NCBI GenBank assembly: GCA_035507155.1
Contig: DATJOK010000071.1
Location: 1 to 64,000, forward strand
DNA from: DASZHJ01 sp035507155
GTDB taxonomy: Bacteria > Pseudomonadota > Alphaproteobacteria > ATCC43930 > CGMCC-115725
Length of the DNA stretch: 64,000 nt
Direction of reading: 5' to 3'
A program made the translations under genes and the position numbers. Each line of letters begins with the position of its first letter. Position 1 is the stretch's first letter. The notes beneath the pieces were generated by a model, which was not told where the DNA came from, did not search any database, and worked only from the letters and a program-made list of their open reading frames with translations. Positions 1 through 8,143 of this stretch are shown one piece after another.

Positions 1-1584
1 GGCGGCGAGCGCCAGGTCATTGCTGGTGACATCGTTTTGGAAATCGACGAAGGCCTTGCTCCGGGATTCCGCCACATGCCAGAGCGGGGTGACTCCGGTC
101 TGCTCGTCATCGCCGCGCGGCACAACGGCGGCTGCCTTGAAGCCGAGCGCAGCTGCCGCTTCGGCGCCGGCGCGCGATCCCTCGGCGAGCGCAGTGGCGA
201 GCGACATCGCTCCGTTCGCGGCGCCCGCGACGCTCATGCCCGACGGCAGATTGCCCGGCACGAAAGCCGCGATCGCCTCCGACCACCGCGGCTTGCCGCC
301 GAGATGGGTGGAAAGCGCGAGGCTCGGATTCCAGCCGCCGGAGACGGCGAGAGTGTCGGCGCTGATCTCCGCGCTGCGGCCGTCACGATCGCGGATGGTG
401 ACGCGAGCGAGGCTCAGGCTGCCGCGCGTGTCGACCACAGTGGCGCCGAGCAGAAGCCTGGCGCCGACGCGCTTCGCCTCCTCGGCGAGAGCCGACGAGA
501 CCTCGGTGCGCGCATCGACGATCGCCGTGATGGCGACCCCGGCGGCGGCGAGATCCGTTGCGGTCCGCCACCCGTCGTCGCTCGTGGTGAAGAGGGCAAC
601 CTGGCGGCCCGGCGTGACACCGAAGCGGTTGAGATAGCCGCGCACTGCCGATGCCAGCATGACGCCCGGCCGGTCATTGCCGCCGAAGATAATTGGGCGC
701 TCGACCGATCCCGCCGCCAGCACACTGCGCCGCGCGACGATCCGCCAGAGACGCTGGCGTGGCTGATGCGCCGGCGGCACCGCCAGATGGTCGGTGACGC
801 GTTCGAGCGCGCCATAGATGCTGCTGTCATAAGCGCCGAAGACCGCGGTCCGGCGCATGATGCGGGTCCCGGCAAGCGAGGCGAGCTCCGCTTCCGCGCG
901 CTCCACCCATTCCCGGCCCGGCATGCCCTCGATCTCCCGACGGTCCGCGAGAAGCCGGCCGCCGAGGCGGAAATCCTCCTCGCAGAGAATGACACGGGCG
1001 CCGGAGCGGGCGGCGGCGAGCGCGGCGGCAAGTCCGGCGGGGCCGCTCCCGATCACCAGCACGTCGCAGAACGCATAGGCTTTCTCGTAGCCGTCGGGAT
1101 CCGGCTCGGTGCTGGCGCGGCCGAGGCCGGCGGCACGGCGGATCAGGGGCTCATAGAGCTTTTCCCAGAAGGCCGCCGGCCACATGAAAGTCTTGTAGTA
1201 GAACCCGGCGACGAAGAGCGGCGAGAGCAGCGAGCTGACGGCGCCCAGATCAAAGGCGAGAGACGGCCAGCGGTTCTGGCTCCTGGCCTCGAGGCCATCG
1301 TAGAGCTCGGCGACCGTTGCCTTGGTATTGGGCTCGCGCCGCGCGCCGCTGCGCAGCTCGACCAGCGCGTTCGGTTCCTCCGGGCCCGCGGTCAGAATGC
1401 CGCGCGGCCGGTGATATTTGAACGAGCGGCCGACCAGGCGCACGCCGTTCGCCAGCAGCGCCGAGGCGAGCGTGTCGCCGGCATGACCGGTGTAACGCTG
1501 TCCGTCGAATGCGAAGGAGAGCGGCTGGCCGCGATCGACGAGGCCGCCGCTGGCGAGCCGGTTCGGCTGCAAGGAAGCGGTCAT
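1..1584 (-). CDS. soxA: sarcosine oxidase alpha subunit, N-terminal 528 residues (runs off window)
   Basis: Large subunit of heterotetrameric sarcosine oxidase, which oxidatively demethylates sarcosine to glycine and passes the C1 unit to tetrahydrofolate. The reading frame opens with ATG at 1584 and is still open at base 1. Visible are the N-terminal ferredoxin-like fold (FKYHRPRGI), an NAD-binding Rossmann motif (VIGSGPAGLAAALAAARSG) and, at the window edge, the family signature FVDFQNDVTSNDLALAA. The aminomethyltransferase-like C-terminal half, and normally soxG after it, lie outside. Its ATG overlaps the soxD stop by 4 bases, so it is translationally coupled. Identification is firm; only the length is unknown. 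Confidence 0.93.
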   Translation of the reverse strand, partial: MTASLQPNRLASGGLVDRGQPLSFAFDGQRYTGHAGDTLASALLANGVRLVGRSFKYHRPRGILTAGPEEPNALVELRSGARREPNTKATVAELYDGLEARSQNRWPSLAFDLGAVSSLLSPLFVAGFYYKTFMWPAAFWEKLYEPLIRRAAGLGRASTEPDPDGYEKAYAFCDVLVIGSGPAGLAAALAAARSGARVILCEEDFRLGGRLLADRREIEGMPGREWVERAEAELASLAGTRIMRRTAVFGAYDSSIYGALERVTDHLAVPPAHQPRQRLWRIVARRSVLAAGSVERPIIFGGNDRPGVMLASAVRGYLNRFGVTPGRQVALFTTSDDGWRTATDLAAAGVAITAIVDARTEVSSALAEEAKRVGARLLLGATVVDTRGSLSLARVTIRDRDGRSAEISADTLAVSGGWNPSLALSTHLGGKPRWSEAIAAFVPGNLPSGMSVAGAANGAMSLATALAEGSRAGAEAAAALGFKAAAVVPRGDDEQTGVTPLWHVAESRSKAFVDFQNDVTSNDLALAA

Positions 1585-1841
1585 GTCTTGCGGAGGAGGC
1601 TCGCGCCCAGGATCTCGTGCGTTACCGTGTTGCGGGTGACGCGCAGCCAGGAACGGCAGCCGGAGGCGTGATACCAGAGCTCGTCGTGGGGGCCGGCGGG
1701 ATTGTCGCGGAGATAGACCGCCTCGAAGAAGCGCGCTTCCGCCTCGGGCGCGGTTGGATCGGGGCGCACCACATCGGCATCGCCAAGATAGGTGAATTCG
1801 CTGAGGTCGCGCGCGCCGCAGAAGGGGCAGGGGATGCGCAT
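1581..1841 (-). CDS. soxD: sarcosine oxidase delta subunit
   Basis: Small zinc-binding subunit of heterotetrameric sarcosine oxidase. The start MRIPCPFCG at 1841 is chosen over an upstream in-frame ATG (1916), because family members begin at this point. The protein is 86 residues. It shows the N-terminal CPFCG pair (Cys5, Cys8) and the WYHASGCRSWL motif near the middle, whose His and Cys complete the zinc site in known SoxD. It lies 37 bases after soxB and overlaps soxA by 4 bases, giving the standard soxB-D-A order. Confidence 0.93.
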   Translation of the reverse strand: MRIPCPFCGARDLSEFTYLGDADVVRPDPTAPEAEARFFEAVYLRDNPAGPHDELWYHASGCRSWLRVTRNTVTHEILGASLLRKT

Positions 1842-1878
1842 GGGGATCAGGGGCTCTGTCGGATGACTGGGATCAGGA

Positions 1879-3129
1879 TCAGTGCAGGTTCGGTTGCGGG
1901 CCCTGGCCGCGCTCATCGATGAGATGACCTGCGGCGAAGCGGTCGAGGCGGTAGGCGGCCGCCACCTTGAAGGGCTCGTCCCGCGCGATCAGATGGGCGA
2001 AGCACCAGCCCGATGCCGGCGTCGCCTTGAAGCCGCCATAGCACCAGCCGGCGTTGATGTAGAGCCCCTCGATCGGCGTGCGGTCGATGATCGGCGAGCC
2101 GTCCATGGTCATGTCCATGATGCCGCCCCAGGAGCGCAGGACTCGCAGCCGCCCGATCCATGGCAGCAGCGCCATCCCGCCCTCGCAGACGGTCTCCACC
2201 ATCGGCAGGTTGCCGCGCTGGGCATAGGAATTGTAGCCGTCGATGTCGCCGCCGAAGACGAGGCCGCCCTTGTCGGACTGGCTGATGTAGAAGTGGCCGG
2301 CGCCGAAGGTGATGACATTGGGAATGCAGGGCTTGATCGCCTCGCTGACGAAGGCCTGCAGCACATGGCTCTCGATCGGCAGCCGCAGCCCCGCCATGGC
2401 GGCGACGCGCGAGGAGTTGCCGGCGACCGCCATGCCGATCTTCCTGGCGCGGATCGTGCCGCGCGTGGTCTCCACGCCGACGACGCGCCCGCCCTCGCGA
2501 ATGAGGCCGGTCACCTCGCAGTTCTGCACGATGTCGACGCCGCGGCCGCTGGCGGCGCGGGCGTAGCCCCAGACCACCGCGTCGTGGCGCGCGGTGCCGC
2601 CGCGCCGCTGCAGCAGCCCGCCCTTGACCGGAAACCGGGCGGCATCGAAATCGAGGATCGGCACCAGCCGGCGGACACCCTCCGTATTCAGCAGCTCTGC
2701 GTCGACGCCGTGCATGCGCATGGCGTTGCCGCGCCGCGCCGCGGCGTCGCGCTCGCCGTCCGAGTGAAAGAGGTTGAGGACGCCGCGCTGACTCACCATC
2801 GTGTTGTAATTGAGATCCTGCTCGAGCCCTTCCCAGAGCTTCATCGACCACTCGTAGAAGGGGTTGTTGCCCGGCAGCAGGTAGTTCGAGCGGATGATGG
2901 TGGTGTTCCGCCCGGCATTGCCGGAGCCGATATAGCCCTTCTCCAGCACCGCGACACTGGTGATGCCGTGCTCCTTGGCGAGGTAATGGGCGGTGGAGAG
3001 GCCGTGTCCGCCACCGCCGATGATGACGACATCGTAGGCCGGCTTCGGCGCCACATCGCGCCATGCCGGTTCCCAGTCGCGATGCCCGCCGAGGGCATGG
3101 CGTGCCAGGCTGAAGATCGAATAGCGCAT
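1879..3129 (-). CDS. soxB: sarcosine oxidase beta subunit
   Basis: FAD/FMN-carrying subunit (416 residues, the usual length) where sarcosine is oxidised. The dinucleotide-binding motif VVIIGGGGHGLSTAHYL is at residues 34-50, followed by GSGNAGRNTTIIRSNY. The motif GGTARHDAV holds His182, corresponding to the histidine that binds FMN covalently in characterised enzymes. Near the C-terminus are MDMTMDGSPIIDRTP and GWCYGGFKATPASG, which are typical of the family. It is first in the sox operon; the 200 bases upstream hold its promoter, but I see no clear consensus boxes. Confidence is high. Confidence 0.95.
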   Translation of the reverse strand: MRYSIFSLARHALGGHRDWEPAWRDVAPKPAYDVVIIGGGGHGLSTAHYLAKEHGITSVAVLEKGYIGSGNAGRNTTIIRSNYLLPGNNPFYEWSMKLWEGLEQDLNYNTMVSQRGVLNLFHSDGERDAAARRGNAMRMHGVDAELLNTEGVRRLVPILDFDAARFPVKGGLLQRRGGTARHDAVVWGYARAASGRGVDIVQNCEVTGLIREGGRVVGVETTRGTIRARKIGMAVAGNSSRVAAMAGLRLPIESHVLQAFVSEAIKPCIPNVITFGAGHFYISQSDKGGLVFGGDIDGYNSYAQRGNLPMVETVCEGGMALLPWIGRLRVLRSWGGIMDMTMDGSPIIDRTPIEGLYINAGWCYGGFKATPASGWCFAHLIARDEPFKVAAAYRLDRFAAGHLIDERGQGPQPNLH

Positions 3130-3328
3130 CCGTCGAGAGTCCCGCCCGCAACCCGCGTCGGAAGATGGATACTGTATTCGCGATCAACTTGCTACGACCG
3201 CAGCGTCATTCCAATATGAGAGGCGAGCCGAGACGAGAGAGAGACGGGCGCGAGGCTCCTTTCAGGGGTGAGCGGGGGATGGATAACACTGTCGGCTGGC
3301 GCGTTGCGGCGACTGAAGGCGCCGCGTC

Positions 3329-3826
3329 GTGACGCCGCTGGAATTCGCCTGGCGCTGGCTCATCGACAACAGCGATGCGCTGGCGGTGCTGGTCGCGCTC
3401 GCGGCCGCGCTGCTTGCCTTCCTTGGACTGGTGGTGAGCGCCCGGGCCTTGCGCCAGCAGTCTCGGGCGCTCGATGCCGGCGCCTACCTCGATATCAGCC
3501 GCCGGCTTGGCGAGGCGCTGCGCAAGGTCCGCGCGGACGTGCCGACAGCCCAGGCGGAGCTTCATTGGGTCGAGCTTTTGAACCTCCTGGAAGGGACGAG
3601 CGCGCTTTACCGGCGCGGCCGCCTCGGACGGGCGGTGCGCACCGCCGTCAAGGGCGAGCTGTTTGGTGCCCTCTATGCGATCGACGCCAACGCCTCGACC
3701 AGGGAGCGGCTGGCGAAGGCGCTGGCGCCGGCCGCCACCTTCGCGGCGCTGAGATGGTTCCTGCGAAGATACCAGGCCGAGATCGCGCGCTATGTCGCGG
3801 CGCTCGCGGCCACCCCGCCGGCGTGA
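3329..3826 (+). CDS. small membrane-anchored protein of unknown function
   Basis: 165 residues from a GTG start with a GAAGG ribosome-binding site about 10 bases upstream. Residues 15-37 form one hydrophobic helix (ALAVLVALAAALLAFLGLVVSA). The rest is soluble and helical, rich in Arg, Ala and Leu, with no motif I recognise. It resembles the one-helix plus cytoplasmic-tail layout of many hypothetical proteins with DUF numbers, but I cannot assign one. It ends 25 bases before coxM on the same strand and could be the first gene of that operon. Confidence 0.6.
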   Translation: MTPLEFAWRWLIDNSDALAVLVALAAALLAFLGLVVSARALRQQSRALDAGAYLDISRRLGEALRKVRADVPTAQAELHWVELLNLLEGTSALYRRGRLGRAVRTAVKGELFGALYAIDANASTRERLAKALAPAATFAALRWFLRRYQAEIARYVAALAATPPA

Positions 3827-3851
3827 AGCACATATCGGAGGTCCTTGCCGC

Positions 3852-4718
3852 GTGAAACCCGCAAAGTTTGCATATCATGCGCCCTCTTCCCTCGACGAGG
3901 CGGTCTCCCTGCTGCAGCGCTATGCAGGCGAGGCGCGGGTTCTGGCGGGTGGGCAGAGCCTTATCCCGATGATGAACTTCCGCATCGCCGCCCCGGCGGC
4001 GCTGGTCGATCTCAACCGCATGCCGGATCTCGACTATATCCGGCAAGAGGGCGGCGTCGTGCGGATTGGCGCCATGACCCGGCAGAGGAAGCTCGAATTC
4101 TCGCCGGTCATCGCCGAGCGGCTGCCGCTGCTGCGCGACGCCATCAAGCTGGTGGGGCACCTGCCGACCCGTTCCCGCGGCACGATCGGCGGCTCTCTCG
4201 CTCATGCCGATCCCGCTGCCGAGCTGCCGATGATGCTGCAGGTTCTCGAGGGCGAGGTGGTGGCGCGGGGTCCTGCGGGCGAGCGCGTTATCAAGGCTGG
4301 CGAGTTCTTTCGATCATTGCTCACCACCGCGCTGACGGCCGAGGAGATCCTGATCGAGGTACGTTTTCCGGCAATGCCGGCCGGGGCGCGTTACGCGGTG
4401 GAGGAATTTGCGCGCCGACATGGCGATTTCGCGATCTGCGCCGTCGCGGCGGTGCTCCAGTGCGACGGCAACCGCTGCACCAAGGCGCGGCTTGCCACCG
4501 GTGGCACGGGGCCGGTGCCTCTCCGGCTCGAGGCGGCGGAAGCGGTGCTGGAGCAGAAGGGCTTGAGCGAGGCCGCGGTCGAGGAGGCGACCGAGGCGGC
4601 GGCGCGCGCGGTCGAGCCGATGGCCGATCAGAATGGCTCTGCGGAATTCCGCCGCCATCTCTCCCGCGTGCTGACCGGCCGGGTGTTGCGCAAAGCCATC
4701 GAGGAGAAGTCCCGCTGA
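3852..4718 (+). CDS. coxM: molybdenum hydroxylase FAD-binding subunit (CoxM/CutM family)
   Basis: Medium subunit (288 residues) of a xanthine-oxidase-family hydroxylase; it carries FAD and passes electrons onward from the iron-sulfur subunit. The GTG start at 3852 is chosen because a CGGAGG site lies about 10 bases upstream and the protein then begins VKPAKFAYHAP, as in relatives. Both FAD motifs are present: LAGGQSLIPMM (31-41) and TIGGSLAHADPAAE (111-124). The stop overlaps the coxS start by one base. The gene order M-S-L is the usual one. Confidence 0.92.
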   Translation: MKPAKFAYHAPSSLDEAVSLLQRYAGEARVLAGGQSLIPMMNFRIAAPAALVDLNRMPDLDYIRQEGGVVRIGAMTRQRKLEFSPVIAERLPLLRDAIKLVGHLPTRSRGTIGGSLAHADPAAELPMMLQVLEGEVVARGPAGERVIKAGEFFRSLLTTALTAEEILIEVRFPAMPAGARYAVEEFARRHGDFAICAVAAVLQCDGNRCTKARLATGGTGPVPLRLEAAEAVLEQKGLSEAAVEEATEAAARAVEPMADQNGSAEFRRHLSRVLTGRVLRKAIEEKSR

Positions 4719-5200
4719 TGTCCGATCTCATCGATATCCGGCTGACGGTGAACGGCGTTGCCCATGAGGGCCGTGCCGAGCCGCGCAGGCTGCTGGTGGA
4801 TTTCCTGCGCGAGGATCTGGGCCTCACCGGAACCCATGCCGGCTGCGAGCACGGCATCTGTGGCGCCTGCACGGTGCTGTTCAACGGCGAGGCGGCGCGT
4901 TCCTGCATCATGCTGGCGGTGCAGGCGAACGGCGCCGAGATACGCACCATCGAGGGCCTCGCCGAGGACGGCAGGCTCCATCCGCTGCAGGAGGCGTTCC
5001 ATCGCGAGCACGGTCTGCAATGCGGCTTCTGCACGCCGGGGATGCTGATCGCCGCTCTCGATTTCCTGCGCGTGAACCCGTCGCCCAGCGAGGAGGAGAT
5101 CCGCGAGGCGATGTCGGCGGTGATCTGCCGCTGTACCGGTTATCGCAACATCGTGCGGGCGGTGGCCTCTGCCGCCCAGAAGATGCAGGTGAAACCATGA
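4718..5200 (+). CDS. coxS: molybdenum hydroxylase 2Fe-2S subunit (CoxS family)
   Basis: Small subunit (160 residues) with two 2Fe-2S clusters. The plant-ferredoxin-type site is Cys43, Cys48, Cys51 and Cys63 (GCEHGICGACTV). The second site is Cys102, Cys105, Cys137 and Cys139 (QCGFCTPGM and CRCTGY). All eight ligands are intact. The ATG overlaps the coxM stop by one base and its own stop overlaps coxL by 4 bases, so the three subunits are translationally coupled. Confidence 0.95.
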   Translation: MSDLIDIRLTVNGVAHEGRAEPRRLLVDFLREDLGLTGTHAGCEHGICGACTVLFNGEAARSCIMLAVQANGAEIRTIEGLAEDGRLHPLQEAFHREHGLQCGFCTPGMLIAALDFLRVNPSPSEEEIREAMSAVICRCTGYRNIVRAVASAAQKMQVKP

Positions 5201-7557
5201 GCGCGGCGCGACCGGATCGCTTCGTCGGCCAGCCGATCCTCCGACGCGAGGATCACCGGCTGCTGCGCGGGCAGGGCCAGTATGTGGCGGATCTCGTTCT
5301 CCCGCGCATGCTGCATGCGGCCTTCGTGCGGAGCCCGATGGCCCATGCTCGGATCAAGTCGGTGGACCTCGCCCGCGCCAAGGCAGTGCCGGGAGTCGCG
5401 CTTGCGCTCGCCGGCGCCGAGCTGATGCGGTTGCTGCCGCCCGTGCCGGACACCCAGCTCTCGCTGCCGGCGAAGTGGAAGACCACGGTGCAGCACAAGA
5501 TCCACAACCCGCAGCAGCCTCTCCTCGCTACCGACAAGGTTCGGCACGTCGGCGAGGCGATCGCCGTCATCCTGGCAGAGAGCCGCTACGTCGCCGAGGA
5601 CGCCGCCGAGCTGGTGGACGTGGAGCTCGAGACGCTGCCGGCGGTGATCGATGCCGAGCAGGCCGTGAAGCCGGGAGGCACGCTCGTCCACGAACAGCTC
5701 GGCACCAACGTCATCGGCGAGTTCGCGATCGCCAAGGGCGATGTCGAGGGCGCGATGGCGCGTGCGCCGCACCGCCTCAAGCGGCGCTTCTATCACCACC
5801 GCTACAGCGGCGTGCCGATGGAGTGCCGCGGCGTTCTCGGTGTCTATGACCAGCGCACGGACTCCATGACCATCTGGTCCTCGACCCAGGTGGTGCATTG
5901 GCTCCGCCGCGAGGCGTCGGGGATCCTCGACCTGCCGGAGGGCCGTGTGCGCGTGGTGGCGCCGGATGTGGGCGGCGGCTTCGGCGTCAAGGGTCACGTC
6001 TATCCCGAGGATCTCTTGATCCCGTTCCTGGCGCGCCGCGTCGGCCGGCCGGTGCGCTGGATCGAGGACCGGCACGAACATCTCATGTGCTCGACCCATT
6101 CCCGCGACCAGACCCATGAGCTGGAGGTGGGCTTCGATGGCGAGGGCCGCATCCTCGCCATCCGCGACCGGTTCATCGCCGATTGCGGCGCCTGGAATCC
6201 GATCGGCATCGGCGTGGTCTACAACAGCGCCGTGCATCTGACCGGCCCCTACAAGGTCGACAATCTCGCTGCTTCGGCGCGCGTGGTCTCCACCAACAAG
6301 GTGCCGAGCGCGCCCTACCGCGGCGCCGGCCGCCCCGAGGCGAGCTTCGCCATGGAGCGGACGATCGATCTGATCGCTGCGACGCTCGGCATTGAGCCGG
6401 CCGAGATCCGGCGGCGCAACATGATCCCGGGCTCAGCGATGCCCTATCGGATCGGGCTCCCCTATCGCGATGGCGAGCCCATCGTCTACGACAGCGGCGA
6501 TTTTCCGGCCGGGCTCGAGAAGGCGGTGGCGGCGGTGGGCGGCGTCGCGGCGTTCCGCGAGCGTCAGCGTGCGGCGCGCGAGAAAGGTCGCTATCTCGGT
6601 CTCGGCATCGGCTGCTACACCGAGGGGACCGGCGTCGGTCCCTTCGAGGGCGCCTCGGTGCGGATCGAGCCCAACGGCAAGCTGCATGTGGCGGGCGGCG
6701 CCTGCGCCCAGGGGCAGGGGATGGAGACTATCTTCGCCCAGATCGTCGCCGATGCCTGGGCGGTCAAACCCGAGGACGTCACCATCCAGCTCGCCGACAC
6801 CGCCGGCATCGCCATCGGCTTCGGCACCATGGCGAGCCGCAGCACGGTGACGCTGTCGGGCGCCATCCACTACGCGAGCGACAAGCTCCGCAAGAAGGTG
6901 CTGTCGATCGCGGCGCAACTGCTGGAATGCGCCGTGGTCGATCTCGAGCTCCGCGATGGCGGCGTCAGCATCGTCGGCGTGCCGGAGCGACGCGTCTCGC
7001 TGGCCCAGGTGGCGCGCGCAGCGCGGCCCGGTTGGGACCACGGCCGTCCCGCCGGAATGGATCCCGGCCTCGAGGAGACCCATTACTTCGAGCCGCAGAC
7101 GGTGACCTGGACCAACGCGACCCATGCCGCGATCGTCGAGGTCGATATCCAGACCGGCCGGGTGAAGATCGAGAAATACGCGATCGCGCACGATTGCGGC
7201 GTGGTGGTGAACCCGCTGCTGCTGGAAGGCCAGATCGTCGGTGGCGCGGCGCAAGGCCTCGGCGGCATCCTGATGGAGGGCTATACCTACGACGCGGAGG
7301 GCCAGCTTCTCACGGGCTCGCTGATGGATTACCTGCTGCCGACCGCCAGCGACATTCCCGACATGGAGCTCATCCATCTGGAATCGCCCTCGCCGCTCAA
7401 CCCGCTCGGCGTCAAGGGCGTGGGCGAGGGTGGGGCGATCGCGCCACCCGCGGCGATCGCCAACGCGATCTGCGACGCGCTCGCGTCCTTCAAGGTAGAG
7501 TTCAACCAAACGCCGATCACGCCGGAGCAGATCGTCCGCGCCGCGAAGCAGTTCTAA
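5197..7557 (+). CDS. coxL: form II (CoxL-like) molybdopterin subunit of an aerobic hydroxylase
   Basis: Catalytic subunit (786 residues) of a xanthine-oxidase-family enzyme with molybdopterin cytosine dinucleotide cofactor. The active-site loop reads PYRGAGR (373-379). True CO dehydrogenases (form I) have AYRCSFR, so CO oxidation is unlikely; the GAGR ending is typical of form II/BMS-type enzymes, whose substrates are mostly N-heterocycles or are unknown. The catalytic glutamate lies in GVGEGG (Glu744), and DVGGGFGVKG and AQGQGMET cofactor motifs are visible. No maturation gene (coxD/E/F-like) is in the window. The neighbourhood of ureide genes suggests oxidation of a nitrogen heterocycle, which is inference. 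Confidence 0.9.
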   Translation: MSAARPDRFVGQPILRREDHRLLRGQGQYVADLVLPRMLHAAFVRSPMAHARIKSVDLARAKAVPGVALALAGAELMRLLPPVPDTQLSLPAKWKTTVQHKIHNPQQPLLATDKVRHVGEAIAVILAESRYVAEDAAELVDVELETLPAVIDAEQAVKPGGTLVHEQLGTNVIGEFAIAKGDVEGAMARAPHRLKRRFYHHRYSGVPMECRGVLGVYDQRTDSMTIWSSTQVVHWLRREASGILDLPEGRVRVVAPDVGGGFGVKGHVYPEDLLIPFLARRVGRPVRWIEDRHEHLMCSTHSRDQTHELEVGFDGEGRILAIRDRFIADCGAWNPIGIGVVYNSAVHLTGPYKVDNLAASARVVSTNKVPSAPYRGAGRPEASFAMERTIDLIAATLGIEPAEIRRRNMIPGSAMPYRIGLPYRDGEPIVYDSGDFPAGLEKAVAAVGGVAAFRERQRAAREKGRYLGLGIGCYTEGTGVGPFEGASVRIEPNGKLHVAGGACAQGQGMETIFAQIVADAWAVKPEDVTIQLADTAGIAIGFGTMASRSTVTLSGAIHYASDKLRKKVLSIAAQLLECAVVDLELRDGGVSIVGVPERRVSLAQVARAARPGWDHGRPAGMDPGLEETHYFEPQTVTWTNATHAAIVEVDIQTGRVKIEKYAIAHDCGVVVNPLLLEGQIVGGAAQGLGGILMEGYTYDAEGQLLTGSLMDYLLPTASDIPDMELIHLESPSPLNPLGVKGVGEGGAIAPPAAIANAICDALASFKVEFNQTPITPEQIVRAAKQF

Positions 7558-7568
7558 GGAGTACGCCC

Positions 7569-8099
7569 ATGTCCGTCGCCCGTCATCCGCGCCCGCCCGA
7601 GCTCGAGGGCATGCCGCTGGAGGAGATCGAGCGCCGCTTCGTAGCGCGCTTCCGCGACCGCAAAGCGGACTGGAACGCCTTCGAGGATGCGAAGCACGAC
7701 GGCTACCGCCGCGCGCAGCACCGCTTCATCGGCGCCGGCGGCTCCGGCAAGCATGGCGATCCCAACGTCATTCCGCCTCGCGGCTTCACCCTCAGCATCA
7801 TGTTCGTGCCCCCGGGCCAGGGCAATGCCGCCCACACCCACGAGGTGGAGGAGATCTTCTTCGTCCTCCAGGGTCACTTGACCGCCTTCATCGAGGACGA
7901 GTCCGGCAGGCGCATCGACATCGTGCTCGGCCCCTGGGAATGCGTCGCCTGCCCGCCGGGCGTCATCCACGGCTACGTCAACAACAGCCTGGAGCCGGTC
8001 TATTTCCAGGTCATGCTCGGCCGCGCCAGGCCCGAGACCATGGGCTACGCCGAGGAGAAGCTCTACCAGGCGCGGAACGATCACCTGAGGACACCATGA
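7569..8099 (+). CDS. single-domain cupin protein
   Basis: 176 residues, with an AGGAG site just before the ATG and 11 bases after coxL. One cupin domain spans about residues 70-155. The first motif fits GX5HXHX3EX6G with His89, His91 and Glu95; the second gives PPGVIHGYVN with His134. The metal site is therefore complete. Such proteins may be dioxygenases, isomerases or amidohydrolases; the sequence does not decide. It is shorter than the bicupin ureidoglycine aminohydrolase. Placement between the Mo-hydroxylase and a dialkylglycine decarboxylase-like gene suggests it acts in the same pathway. Confidence 0.8.
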   Translation: MSVARHPRPPELEGMPLEEIERRFVARFRDRKADWNAFEDAKHDGYRRAQHRFIGAGGSGKHGDPNVIPPRGFTLSIMFVPPGQGNAAHTHEVEEIFFVLQGHLTAFIEDESGRRIDIVLGPWECVACPPGVIHGYVNNSLEPVYFQVMLGRARPETMGYAEEKLYQARNDHLRTP

Positions 8100-8143
8100 A
8101 GGCGGGATGCTAGCTTTCGGCGAGCCACAGCGGGAGACGAGCC

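Noticed and set aside
5197..7557. CoxL as a true aerobic CO dehydrogenase
   Set aside because: The active-site loop is PYRGAGR, not AYRCSFR, and no cox accessory genes are adjacent.
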